DNA of 64,000 nt. It comes from Flavobacterium tagetis. Lineage in GTDB: Bacteria; Bacteroidota; Bacteroidia; Flavobacteriales; Flavobacteriaceae. The DNA lies in the NCBI RefSeq assembly GCF_016735615.1, contig NZ_JAERSF010000001.1:992001-1056000 (forward strand), read 5' to 3'. The notes beneath the pieces were generated by a model. That model made no database searches, had not been told where the DNA came from, and saw only the letters and a program-made list of their open reading frames with translations. Shown piece after piece: positions 9,100 to 17,770 of this stretch (within the stretch, counting starts at the first letter, position 1; the number at the start of each line of letters is the position of its first letter). The translations under genes and the position numbers were made by a program.

Positions 9100-9540
9100 T
9101 TTAACCGCAAAGTACGCGAAGGTTTTACGCAGAGAACGCTAAGAATTTTTTATCCGAGATTTAATAGGAATCTATAAAAGAGATCGCAAAGGTCGCCAAT
9201 CTGTGTCGATATGCGAGTGTGATTTATCCTTCGATTGAAATGACAAAACCATTCCATTAAATAAAACAAAAAAAGCTCGCAGAGCTTTATAAACGCAAAA
9301 CTTTGCGAACTTAATCTTTAGATTTAACTCAAAATAACCTTAGCGAACTTTGCGGTAAAAAAACTTCACACAAAAAAAGCTCGCAGTGCTTTATAAACAC
9401 AAAGCTTTGCGAACTTAATCTTTAGATTTTGGATAAACTCCACATTAAAATAACTTTGTGCTCTTTGCGTAAATCTTAGCGTACTTTGCGTTAAAAAACT
9501 TTTGCACAAACCTTATCGTCCTTTGCGGTTAAAAAAAGAC
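9100..9540. repeat. Repeat-rich intergenic stretch (CGCAAAG-type repeats with a 104-bp tandem duplication)
   Basis: No gene is seen here. The stretch holds many copies of CGCAAAG/CTTTGCG-type words (ACCGCAAAGTACGCGAAGG, CTTTGCGAAC, GAACTTTGCGGT). A unit starting AAAAAAAGCTCGCAG near 9268 is repeated near 9372 with a period of 104 bp and few changes, sharing ACTTAATCTTTAGATTT. The same word family recurs at 37327-37380 and as a perfect inverted repeat at 41396-41463. Confidence 0.75.
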
Positions 9541-9545
9541 AAAAC

Positions 9546-10226
9546 CTATTTCATAGTCAAAGTTTCACTCTTAAACCTTTTCATTAAAGTATTTGCTTTT
9601 TCATCTTCATTAATTGCTTTTAAAGACTGTGCGTATCTATAATAGTAAATAACATCCAAATCTTTGGCTTGATCAAACAACTGTGTGTAATAGCCCGCTG
9701 CGGCTGTTAGATTGCCTTCAAAATAAAATCGGTCGGCTACTTTTTTAAGCATATCGATAGATTTGTAACCTTTATCAATCACTTTTTCATAAGTGTCAAC
9801 CATATTAACAGTGACATATTTGGAACCTGTAGCCACAGGTGCCGCAATTTCAACTTTAACAGGCTCTACGAAGGCAGACGAACTTGCAACTGTTGTTTTT
9901 GTTTCTATTGCATTTGGAGCTACTTTAGGTTTTCTTTTTACGTAATTAGGAATTACTGTTCTTGTATTATTAGGTCCAAGATCGTAGGTGTCGACCATGT
10001 CCAATTTTGAAACTTGGTAGGTAATAATTCTACCTCCAAAAAGCTTATTTATTCTTTCCTCTACGTAATACGATTGTATTACCAAATCATCTGTAGGGAA
10101 ACTATCCGTCAATAATGTCGTTTTTCCTGGCGCTGGAGAAGCAGAGACACTGTTTGTGCTCTGAGCAAAACAGCCGAGAGAAAATACGAACGCAAGTGTA
10201 CATAAAATTGCTTCATACTTTTTCAT
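9546..10226 (-). CDS. Secreted TPR-containing protein of unknown function
   Basis: 226 residues with a signal peptide (MKKYEAILCTLAFVFSLGCFAQ). The Cys at about 19 is in a poor lipobox context, so it is more likely a periplasmic or secreted protein than a lipoprotein. The middle is low in complexity (Val, Ala, Thr, Lys; about 90-135), and two MVDTY motifs recur (about 77 and 142). The last 70 residues (ADRFYFEGNLTAAAGYYTQL, YYYRYAQSLKAINEDEKANT) are a TPR pair of the sort at the start of flavobacterial OmpA/PorE-type proteins, but no OmpA domain follows. It may be a shortened relative of those envelope proteins; this is inference. Confidence 0.7.
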   Translation of the reverse strand: MKKYEAILCTLAFVFSLGCFAQSTNSVSASPAPGKTTLLTDSFPTDDLVIQSYYVEERINKLFGGRIITYQVSKLDMVDTYDLGPNNTRTVIPNYVKRKPKVAPNAIETKTTVASSSAFVEPVKVEIAAPVATGSKYVTVNMVDTYEKVIDKGYKSIDMLKKVADRFYFEGNLTAAAGYYTQLFDQAKDLDVIYYYRYAQSLKAINEDEKANTLMKRFKSETLTMK

Positions 10227-10451
10227 GATTTTTTGAATAAAATTAATTCTCCTATTAAAAAACTCAGACTAAAGATACTGATTTTCTTTTAGTTAGCTTT
10301 TATTCTGACCATGAATTACTTAGAAAGCCGATAAAGTACTTCTTTTTACGCATTTATCATTTGAACACAGGCTTTTGCATTTCTTCGTCTGAAAATAGCT
10401 CTAGCACTTTTGCCAACATTTTACTGGTTCTAATGCGACCATAAACTCAAA

Positions 10452-10483
10452 AAAGCGCCGTAATCCAAAGATTACGGCGCTTT
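10452..10483 (-). terminator. Terminator of the C1 peptidase gene
   Basis: Perfect 14-bp stem AAAGCGCCGTAATC/GATTACGGCGCTTT with a 4-base loop. On the minus strand it ends in a T run, 26 bp after the peptidase stop. Confidence 0.88.
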
Positions 10484-10509
10484 CTATTTTTTTAAAACTC
10501 TCAGAATAA

Positions 10510-11706
10510 TTAAACCCCTAATTTCTTAGCAATTTCAGCAGGAATTCCTCCTTTGTTTACTAGTAATGCAGTAGTTTTATATTTTACGAAGTTCTTAGTT
10601 ACAAACAAGAAGCCTTTGTAGTCGTTTGTTTCTCCCCAAGAATTTTTTACGATATAGTATTCTTTTCCAGTTTGATCTTTTGCAAGACCAATAATGTGCA
10701 TTCCATGGTCGTCTGTTGTAGTGTAGTTATCAAACGCAGCCTGACGCATTTCTGGAGTAATTTCTGGTTCAGCTTTTGGTCCGTTAAACATGTCTGCTTT
10801 TTCTTCAGCCGTCATATCGTCGAATTTTTTAGTTGCAACGTAAGCTACACCATTTTTCCAGCTAAAGCTTTTCTCGCTAACATCTGTTGCCCAAGCTACA
10901 GTATATCCTTTTTTAAGCGCATTGTCGATAACGTCTGTCATATCGTTCAATTTTACGTTGTAAACTTGATCCAATGACCAGTTGTCTGGCACCATCATAG
11001 TTGTTTTTTGGTAGTATGGAGCATTTGTAAAAGATGACATTTCTACATACTCATCTGGGTTAATTCCTACTACTTCTTTAGCAAAAGATTGTGGCGTATA
11101 GCTTTTTCCTTTGTATGTGAAGTTATCTGGCACTTTTCCTAAATAAGAATCAATAACAGCTGAGTAAGCTTTTTGCCAGTTTGGAGTCAATTCTCCGTTC
11201 GGGTTTTTAACTACTGCTGCAAGAACACCTTCAATAAGAGAGCTCATTTCAGCAAATTTGTTTTTGTCTGTTCCGTAGTTTAAACCTGTGTAAACTTCTC
11301 TTGGTACAGTTCCGTATTTTTTGTACATATTAATTACATCATGAAGAGCACCTCCATCACCAAGCGTAATTGCTCCGTGCATACGAACATAGTTAATCCC
11401 TTTTTCTACATATACGTTTCTTGCAGAATAAATTTGAGATAACTCAACAGGCTGTTTTCCTAAACGAATCATTTCTGACTCTAAGAATGAGTTTGTTGAG
11501 TAGCTCCAGCAAGTTCCAGATGATCCTTGAGATTTTACTGATGTTGTTCCTAGGTTGATTACTTCTGTAAATTTGAAGTTCTCTTTACTTTTGTCGCTAG
11601 CATTTAATTTAAGTGAATTTACTAAAATGTCTTGCGCAAAACAGCCTGCAGTTCCAGCCAAAAATATTGAAGCAGCAAACACTGATTTGAATGAAAATGT
11701 ATTCAT
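10510..11706 (-). CDS. Secreted C1-family cysteine peptidase (bleomycin hydrolase/PepC-like)
   Basis: 398 residues with a signal peptide (to about residue 24, GCFAQ), so exported. The papain-fold catalytic set is complete: Gln60 and Cys66 in KSQGSSGTCWSYSTNSF, His334 in DDHGMHIIG and Asn355 in KNSWGETND. The overall layout, with insertions between Cys and His, follows the PepC/bleomycin-hydrolase branch, but that branch is normally cytosolic, while this one carries an export signal. It ends in a C-terminal tail ...AEIAKKLGV. It stands alone, with a terminator after it. Likely role is peptide hydrolysis in the periplasm or outside the cell. Confidence 0.9.
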   Translation of the reverse strand: MNTFSFKSVFAASIFLAGTAGCFAQDILVNSLKLNASDKSKENFKFTEVINLGTTSVKSQGSSGTCWSYSTNSFLESEMIRLGKQPVELSQIYSARNVYVEKGINYVRMHGAITLGDGGALHDVINMYKKYGTVPREVYTGLNYGTDKNKFAEMSSLIEGVLAAVVKNPNGELTPNWQKAYSAVIDSYLGKVPDNFTYKGKSYTPQSFAKEVVGINPDEYVEMSSFTNAPYYQKTTMMVPDNWSLDQVYNVKLNDMTDVIDNALKKGYTVAWATDVSEKSFSWKNGVAYVATKKFDDMTAEEKADMFNGPKAEPEITPEMRQAAFDNYTTTDDHGMHIIGLAKDQTGKEYYIVKNSWGETNDYKGFLFVTKNFVKYKTTALLVNKGGIPAEIAKKLGV

Positions 11707-11845
11707 AAGTTATGTTTAAGATTTAATAAAATTAGTCTCAAATGTTTCCAATTTGTTACAAAACAATTAAATATTATACAATTTGTGCAATGTTTAGTTG
11801 TTAATATTTTCTTAATGACATTAATTATTAAGGTATTTAATACAA

Positions 11846-11879
11846 AAAAGCCTCAATATGGTATTATTGAAGCTTTTTG
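11846..11879 (-). terminator. Terminator of the BamA-like gene
   Basis: Stem AAAAAGC-TCAATA/TATTGA-GCTTTTT with small mismatches, 50 bp past the stop of the minus-strand beta-barrel gene. Confidence 0.65.
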
Positions 11880-11928
11880 AGTTTTTTATTTATAAATCAA
11901 CTTCTTACAAGTCTTTTGCTTTTTTTAG

Positions 11929-13089
11929 CTATCGCATCCAGTTACTTCCAAAAACGATATAGTAAGCCCATTCTTCGTTTCCTTTAGCCACATCGACACC
12001 CATGCGAAGTTTGAACTTTCTGGCAATGAGATATCTAAAACCTGTTCCGTAGCTGTACACAACGGGTTTGGCAAAAGCTTGATCCCAATCGTTAAAGGCG
12101 CTTGCAAGGCCTCCGTAACCCATAAGACTCCATCTTCGGTACAAATCCCATCTAAATTCTAGTTCAGACACAATACTGGTGTTTCCCATGTATCTCGCTG
12201 CGGGAATTCCTCGCATATTGATTCCCGGTTTTAAATAAAAAGGCGGACTCCCCAACGCCTGCTCTCCTTCAATCCTTAGTCCGCCAATTAGAGTTTTCGC
12301 CAACGGATAATATCCAATTGCCGATAAATTGATACGCCATGCCTGATAATCGCTCCCCAATGCTTTATCTGACCAAAAGAAATCAGATTGTATTCTTATT
12401 CCTTTATCTGGCGTAAATATATTGTCACGTCCGTCAAATTGGAGTGCAAGTCCAAGCTGACTTATGGTGCTTTTAATATCTTTTGGATCTACAAATGGTG
12501 GCGGAAGATTAAAATTGGGCAGGTTAATTTTTGAATTTAAAAATAAATACTGCGGTCCTGCACTCCATTTTGCATTATTAAACTGTTTGAGCCATTGTGT
12601 ATAAAAAATGGTTGATTTAAAATTAAGTTTAAATTCTTCGTCATTATGATTAGGCAGATTATTGGCATAAAATGATAAATTCATATCGCCATAAGCTGCA
12701 AAACCACGATATAAGATTTTAGATTTTACCAATGTTGCTGAGCGAAAAGCTCCTGCCAGCCAGCTTTTATTTGCAGTGTACATTCCTAATCCTCCTGTAA
12801 TATCTGGATTTACAAGACGTTTGGTTCCGTCTGCTTCAATAACTGGTGGACGTTTTTTTAGGAAAACTGGAGCAACAGCAACTCCAAATCCGCCTAAAGC
12901 AGGTTCTGTAACAATGGTTGGCACTACTAAGAATCCGTTGGCATAGATAAGAAAATCACTTAAATCGAAAGCTCCATCAAGAGAATCTTTAAAAACTACT
13001 TGGTGCTTTTGTGCGCTTAAAACATTAAACGATAAGATAATCCAAAGCAAAAACAGAAATTTTGTATGTATAGTTTTTTTGTTTTTCAT
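11929..13089 (-). CDS. BamA/TamA-type surface-antigen beta-barrel without POTRA domains
   Basis: 386 residues with a signal peptide (to about residue 26, FNVLSAQ). The body is a D15/bacterial-surface-antigen barrel: LAKTLIGGLRIEGEQALGSP precedes GINMRGIPAARYMGN, which holds the RG motif of the conserved loop 6, and later strands are SELEFRWDLYRRWSLMGYGG and YGTGFRYLIARKFKLRMGVD. No POTRA domain precedes the barrel, unlike BamA or TamA, so it belongs with small orphan D15 barrels. It ends SNWMR, not the usual terminal aromatic residue. It lies 54 bp downstream of the SphA-like gene on the same strand, probably in one transcript. Function unknown. Confidence 0.82.
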   Translation of the reverse strand: MKNKKTIHTKFLFLLWIILSFNVLSAQKHQVVFKDSLDGAFDLSDFLIYANGFLVVPTIVTEPALGGFGVAVAPVFLKKRPPVIEADGTKRLVNPDITGGLGMYTANKSWLAGAFRSATLVKSKILYRGFAAYGDMNLSFYANNLPNHNDEEFKLNFKSTIFYTQWLKQFNNAKWSAGPQYLFLNSKINLPNFNLPPPFVDPKDIKSTISQLGLALQFDGRDNIFTPDKGIRIQSDFFWSDKALGSDYQAWRINLSAIGYYPLAKTLIGGLRIEGEQALGSPPFYLKPGINMRGIPAARYMGNTSIVSELEFRWDLYRRWSLMGYGGLASAFNDWDQAFAKPVVYSYGTGFRYLIARKFKLRMGVDVAKGNEEWAYYIVFGSNWMR

Positions 13090-13143
13090 AGAATAATTAT
13101 CGTTTTAGATTTAAATTTTCACTTTGTCAAAAAAATTCAGCAA

Positions 13144-14112
13144 TTATTTTTTCTTAAAACTGAACACGTGCGCCAACGTAATAAAGAAAGTATTTCCTTG
13201 AAATCTATTTACCGCGTTTACTTCGCCAATCCATCTAAAACCTGCCGAGGTCATACAGCCAAGATGCAAGTAATTTACCTCAGCGCCTAGTCCGCCAACT
13301 CTGTCTTTGTCTGGTTCGATTATGAATGCATTTCCTACCGGAATTTTATCATCTGATACTTTATATTGCAAGTAGTAAATAAGACCTGCATTGAATATGC
13401 CTTTTGGAGCCGTTTTTTCAGCATTCATACAATAAAAGGTTTTCCCTAAACCACCTTCAATGCTCAAAATATCTCCTGTTTTAATATCGGTATCTTTCTT
13501 TTTTCCGTTGATTTCATAAGCGGCCAATGCAGAAAAATGGAAGGTCTTTTTATCATTAAAATATACTGTTGTTCCTGCAGAAAACTCATTCATAAACATT
13601 CCTAAACCGCTATTATTGCTTCCTCCCGCTTCAAATTTTCCTGTTGGCAGATACATTTGATAACTGAAGACAAAATCGGCTCTTTTGTTATGCCATCCTA
13701 ATTGAACGGGCTGTACGTACATATCTGTAAAAGCAAAATCACTTTTAGAATCTACGTAACCTCCTTGAATCGTATTAGAAGCGCCTGCTAATAAAATGGA
13801 AGCCCCATAATTGGCCCCTAAAATTTTAAAATCACTTACATAATTGGCACCAACTCCTGTGATAAACATGGTAAGATTAGGATCTCCTACTTTATCTCCG
13901 TCGCTATCTCTTAATGAAGATGCGGCATAAATATATCCTGGAATATAAACACTCAACGTCTTTTCTGGAGCTTGAGTTCCCGATTGGAGTCCCATTGCGC
14001 CAAGTATATGTCCTCCTTTTAATTGGGCATTGCTGTAAACAGAAACCAATAAAAACAGTGCTGTAAAGGCTAACTGTGCTTTTTTTCCGGAATAAATATT
14101 TTTTAATTTCAT
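13144..14112 (-). CDS. SphA-like outer-membrane protein (phenol MetA deg family)
   Basis: 322 residues with a signal peptide (SVYSNA-QLKGGHILGAMG). The even spread of short beta strands, the GHILGAMGLQSGTQAPEKTL start and the segments YQMYLPTGKFEAGGSNNSGL and AGTTVYFNDKKTFHFSAL match the outer-membrane transporter family linked to SphA and the meta-pathway phenol degradation proteins. It ends in aromatic FSFKKK. Genes of this family commonly sit beside DUF1254 and sulfatase-like genes, as here. It is 63 bp downstream of a 7TM-AraC regulator on the same strand. The ligand is unknown. Confidence 0.8.
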   Translation of the reverse strand: MKLKNIYSGKKAQLAFTALFLLVSVYSNAQLKGGHILGAMGLQSGTQAPEKTLSVYIPGYIYAASSLRDSDGDKVGDPNLTMFITGVGANYVSDFKILGANYGASILLAGASNTIQGGYVDSKSDFAFTDMYVQPVQLGWHNKRADFVFSYQMYLPTGKFEAGGSNNSGLGMFMNEFSAGTTVYFNDKKTFHFSALAAYEINGKKKDTDIKTGDILSIEGGLGKTFYCMNAEKTAPKGIFNAGLIYYLQYKVSDDKIPVGNAFIIEPDKDRVGGLGAEVNYLHLGCMTSAGFRWIGEVNAVNRFQGNTFFITLAHVFSFKKK

Positions 14113-14175
14113 GATGGAATATTTTGCATTAAGATCCTGTAACAGCCATTACTTATTATTTTTTCAGAAAAACCT

Positions 14176-15351
14176 TTACTTAAAGTAATATGCTCCTGAA
14201 CGGTCAGGATTTATTCGGATTGTTTTAAAGTATTCGGAAGGAGATTTTCCGGTGTGTTTTATAAATGCCCTGAAACAAGTTGTTCTAGATTTAAAACCAG
14301 AACCCCATGCCATGCCTTCCAATGATAAATCTTTCCATTCTGGATCATTTATTTTTTCTTTGAAATATTCAATTCTTTTAAGGTTTACATAATCCTGGAA
14401 ATGAAGTCCGAATTCAGAATTAATTAAATTGGATAAATGATGTACTGATATTCCTGTTTCATCAGACAAATCTCTGATTACAAAATCTTTCTTTAAAAAC
14501 AGATTTTTAGAGTTTAGCTCATAATCTAATTTTAAAAGGTATTCTTCTCTTTTTTCGAGAGTTAGTTCATTTGCAATTGGAAGCGCATTTTTTGTTTCTT
14601 TTGTTTTTACTACTAATGTATTGTCGACAACAAAATCAAATGTCTCTTCTTCATCATGAAAAATTTGGGGTCTGAAATAAAGCCATCCGACAGTAAAAAA
14701 TAATACCGAAGAAATTAACACATAGCAGGAAAGGTCTGTTGCTTCAACTTTTTTCAGTAAAAAATGATGAACAAAAAGTGCCGAAAACAAAAACAAAATC
14801 ATAAGATTGTACACTCTAATCCAGTTTATTACTTTACTATGATGAAATTGGTTTCCTTTAAATTTTTTCAGATCATAGTTTAAAATCAACATGGTTTGAA
14901 AAAATACATAGAAAAGCCAAATTGTCAAGGTTAAAACTGAAAATGGATTTTTGATTATGGTTGCAATATAATCGACAGCTTTTATATTGGTGTAACTTCC
15001 AACATAAACAACTAGCGTTAAAAAGAAATAAATAGCAAATGGCACAAAATGAAGCCAGTCGTATTTTCTGAAACTTTTATTTAATGATAAAATATTTCTA
15101 ACGTACAAAAATGAGCATGGGGCGGTTAAAAATATAAACGCTTTTGTAATAGTAAGTAGATCTGGGAAATTTTTAAATAAATTGGCCGAAAGATAAAAAT
15201 TGTAGATACTTACTACCGCCAAACTCAGCAGAAACATTCCCAAAAAGAAACTTTTCGAGTAATTTTTTTTGGAAAATAAAACCATGATTGCAGTAGCAAG
15301 GCCCGCAATAGTGGCTATAAAAAAGAATAGAGAAAGTAAAATATCGATCAT
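14176..15351 (-). CDS. Membrane-bound AraC-family regulator (7TM sensor plus HTH)
   Basis: 391 residues. Seven or so membrane helices occupy residues 1-235 (starts IDILLSLFFFIATIAGLATA; last helix about YVLISSVLFFTVGWLYF). A cytosolic linker leads to an AraC DNA-binding domain in the last 110 residues, with two helix-turn-helix segments (VIRDLSDETGISVHHLSNLI and LEGMAWGSGFKSRTTCFRAF). This architecture is common in Bacteroidota. It lies among envelope-protein genes on the same strand and probably controls them. A 33-bp upstream element is shared with the neighbouring DUF4136 gene, suggesting autoregulation. Confidence 0.88.
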   Translation of the reverse strand: MIDILLSLFFFIATIAGLATAIMVLFSKKNYSKSFFLGMFLLSLAVVSIYNFYLSANLFKNFPDLLTITKAFIFLTAPCSFLYVRNILSLNKSFRKYDWLHFVPFAIYFFLTLVVYVGSYTNIKAVDYIATIIKNPFSVLTLTIWLFYVFFQTMLILNYDLKKFKGNQFHHSKVINWIRVYNLMILFLFSALFVHHFLLKKVEATDLSCYVLISSVLFFTVGWLYFRPQIFHDEEETFDFVVDNTLVVKTKETKNALPIANELTLEKREEYLLKLDYELNSKNLFLKKDFVIRDLSDETGISVHHLSNLINSEFGLHFQDYVNLKRIEYFKEKINDPEWKDLSLEGMAWGSGFKSRTTCFRAFIKHTGKSPSEYFKTIRINPDRSGAYYFK

Positions 15352-15385
15352 TTTTTAAGTTTAATTAGTTGTATTAGAAAATTCT

Positions 15386-15419
15386 CTTAAAATCTTAAAA
15401 ATAGAATACGATGGGGGCG
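15386..15419 (-). promoter_or_regulatory. Shared upstream element (copy 1), before the 7TM-AraC gene
   Basis: TTAAAATCTTAAAAAT followed by a GAATACGATGGGGGCG segment, in plus-strand orientation. It is nearly the same as 16108-16140 upstream of the DUF4136 gene and lies about 35-68 bp before the AraC start codon. Probably a regulator-binding site. Confidence 0.45.
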
Positions 15420-15438
15420 TATGTATAAGGATAAAGAA

Positions 15439-15467
15439 TTGTACTTGCCAAAGTTCGGCAAGTACAA
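15439..15467 (-). terminator. Hairpin after the DUF4136 gene
   Basis: Perfect stem TTGTACTTGCC/GGCAAGTACAA with a 7-base loop, 16 bp past the stop. There is no clear T run on the minus strand, so termination is probable but not certain. Confidence 0.55.
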
Positions 15468-15482
15468 AATCTTCATTTTTAG

Positions 15483-16061
15483 TTATTTTTTAACTGCTCC
15501 TGGAGGAAAGCCAGCTAATATTTTTTTGATTGCATCGTTGATGAATTGTTCAGGATTGTCTGGTCTGCTGTCAATTTCAGCATTTCCTATTCCCTGCCAA
15601 ACCAGTTTATCTGTTTTTGTAGACACAATGTCTATTACCAATGAGCCATCAACATAATCGTAAGTATTGAATGTTGTATTAGCACCGCCCATCATAGCAC
15701 CACCACCCCAATAACCGTATGGACGATACATTCCGCCATAACCGTAAAAGTCTGTGTTAGCACTAACCGATGTTTTGTTTTTTAGGATAGAAACGGCATT
15801 CACTTTTAAATCAGGATTACTAGATTCTGTAAATCCTTTTGCCAGCATTTCGTTTCGAATTGCTTTTGCAACACGATCAACATTTAACTGATTTACTTGG
15901 CCTTGCTGCGCTTTTAAGTCATAAACCGCAAAAGTTTTGTATTCGCTGAAGTTAGCAGAATGATCATAATCAGTTGTAACTTTTACAGTTGGAGAGCAGC
16001 TGTAAAATAAACCCAAAAATAAGACTGGGATTATACGAAGACTTGTTCTTTTAATATTCAT
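15483..16061 (-). CDS. DUF4136 lipoprotein
   Basis: 192 residues. The signal ends in a lipobox (LGLFYSC; Cys about residue 22), so it is a lipoprotein. The start of the mature part, VKVTTDYDHSANFSEYKTFA, and the later DGSLVIDIVSTKTDKLVWQG are hallmarks of DUF4136. A Gly/Tyr-rich loop (YGYGGMYRPYGYWGGG) lies near residue 105-120. The family is widespread in Proteobacteria and Bacteroidota envelopes without a settled function. It is transcribed toward the AraC gene and carries the same upstream element. Confidence 0.85.
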   Translation of the reverse strand: MNIKRTSLRIIPVLFLGLFYSCSPTVKVTTDYDHSANFSEYKTFAVYDLKAQQGQVNQLNVDRVAKAIRNEMLAKGFTESSNPDLKVNAVSILKNKTSVSANTDFYGYGGMYRPYGYWGGGAMMGGANTTFNTYDYVDGSLVIDIVSTKTDKLVWQGIGNAEIDSRPDNPEQFINDAIKKILAGFPPGAVKK

Positions 16062-16107
16062 GTTGTGGTATTTATTAAATTAATAATTAAATCAGTTTAA
16101 CTCATGT

Positions 16108-16140
16108 ATTAAAATCGTAAAAATCTTGAACGTGGGGCGG
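16108..16140 (-). promoter_or_regulatory. Shared upstream element (copy 2), before the DUF4136 gene
   Basis: TTAAAATCGTAAAAAT followed by CTTGAACGTGGGGCGG, in plus-strand orientation; see 15386-15419. It ends about 47-79 bp before the DUF4136 start codon. The rest of the 298-bp gap between 16062 and 16359 shows nothing else recognisable. Confidence 0.45.
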
Positions 16141-16359
16141 AACAGATGTCAATAATTGCTCGTATAACACAAACTATTACTAAACAATTACTTAGATCAC
16201 TCTCAAAGATAAATCATTTTCTTTAATTAACAGTATTAAATAAATAAAATCTTACTTTGTGGTTTTCAAGCATATTTTGTTCAATATTTTAAGATTTTTT
16301 AAAGTTTTATTTACTTTGTACAGCTACATATCTTTTCTATTTCTTTTAATTGTAAAGAA

Positions 16360-17760
16360 TCAGATTTCTGCAGCTATTGGTAGTTTTCCATGCTTTATCG
16401 CTTCGAGCATTTTATTATAATCCGACTCGTTTTGATCGGCATACAAAACCGAAAATTCTGAAATGGCATCGGCAAACTCGTTTGTATCTCCAATATAACC
16501 CGAAATCATAGAAGGATCTCCTGAACGTGCATGAGCTCTTGCAAGTGCCCACCCGCAAGCTTTGGCATAATCTGCCATATTTTTAGGTTTCATAACCTCT
16601 AAAACCGGTTTTATTTTGGCATCTCTCAGCTGTCTTATATAAAAGAATTTGTCCTTACTATCATTTGTCCAACCCAGAAACATATCAGATGCGGACTGCA
16701 TTAGCTTTTGTCCCATCACAATACGTTCTCCTTGATGAATATATTTACCCTTTGCTTTTACATTTCCCTCCAATACACTTTTTCTGGCTTCTTTAAACTG
16801 TAAAAAAATAGGTTCGCCTGTAGCAGACATTAGCAGACTAATGCCACAAAGAGTTCCAACACTTCCTACACCCACCACTTTTACCACAATATCATGAAGC
16901 ATGTATCTGCTTAACAAAATCTGTTTCTCATCTGAAAGCGATTCTAGATACCTTTTATGGATAATTTCGCCCTCTTTGGCAACTTGCTTTTCAAGATCTC
17001 CGCTTGGGTGAAATATCAAAGGCGGATCATCTTTTATACGTGCTCTAGCTCCGTCAAAATAAGTCATCTTTGCAAACTCTTTTTCATGAGCGGTATATTC
17101 TGATGCCTTTTTTATTCTCTTTTGGTCAAACTCTTTGAGTTCTTTATCATGTCCTAATTCAATCAGTTCTGCTAAATCAATATCTGCATACCAAATCTGG
17201 AGAGCCGATAATTTACTGTAATCCAACATGTGTCGTTTGTAACTATCAGCAACATGCCAAGCAAATTCTTTACTGTTTTTATTAGAAAATTTTCGCCATC
17301 TTCCTGCAATAACAAAACTGGCCGCCAGTCGTTTTACATCCCATTCCCAAGGGCCTGGATATGTTTCGTCAAAATCATTTATATCAAAGACCAATTTTCG
17401 TTCTGGAGTTGCAAATCCTCCAAAATTCATTAAATGGCAATCCCCGCAAAGCTGCAGGTTTATTCCCGATACAGAAGTATGAGCTAAGTCAGCAGCCATA
17501 ATCGCGGCGGCTCCTCTATAAAATGCAAAAGGCGATTCCATCATTCTTCTGTATCGAATCGGCACTAGACTTTCTACTCTTCCTATACTAGTCTGAATCA
17601 AAATGTCTACTGGATCTTTTCGGTTTTTAAAAGAATTCCATTCCTGGTGCTTCGCCAAAGGTGTTTTTTTTCTTATCGAAGCTCCTTTTTCATAACGCTG
17701 TGCCTTTGATATAATGGGATCAAAAGGCTTCTCGATACTATCCGCAGATTTTTCAGTCAT
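16360..17760 (-). CDS. DUF2252 domain protein
   Basis: 466 residues, no signal peptide. The DUF2252 signatures are visible: RRMMESPFAFYRGAAAIMAA, INLQLCGDCHLMNFGGFATP, FDINDFDETYPGPWEWDVKR and KVVGVGSVGTLCGISLLM. The family has a kinase-like (aminoglycoside phosphotransferase-related) fold in which HLMNFG and FDINDFDE correspond to nucleotide/metal segments; its reaction is not established. It is 10 bp downstream of the DUF1254 gene and last in the five-gene operon led by the sulfatase. Being cytosolic, it is the odd one among exported partners. Confidence 0.9.
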   Translation of the reverse strand: MTEKSADSIEKPFDPIISKAQRYEKGASIRKKTPLAKHQEWNSFKNRKDPVDILIQTSIGRVESLVPIRYRRMMESPFAFYRGAAAIMAADLAHTSVSGINLQLCGDCHLMNFGGFATPERKLVFDINDFDETYPGPWEWDVKRLAASFVIAGRWRKFSNKNSKEFAWHVADSYKRHMLDYSKLSALQIWYADIDLAELIELGHDKELKEFDQKRIKKASEYTAHEKEFAKMTYFDGARARIKDDPPLIFHPSGDLEKQVAKEGEIIHKRYLESLSDEKQILLSRYMLHDIVVKVVGVGSVGTLCGISLLMSATGEPIFLQFKEARKSVLEGNVKAKGKYIHQGERIVMGQKLMQSASDMFLGWTNDSKDKFFYIRQLRDAKIKPVLEVMKPKNMADYAKACGWALARAHARSGDPSMISGYIGDTNEFADAISEFSVLYADQNESDYNKMLEAIKHGKLPIAAEI

Positions 17761-17770
17761 AATGATGGTT

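Noticed and set aside
10357..10446. Short reading frame on the minus strand resembling a protein tail (RTSKMLAKVLELFSDEEMQK)
   Set aside because: About 29 codons with a stop just upstream and no start giving more than 20 residues. It could be a gene remnant, but nothing else supports it.
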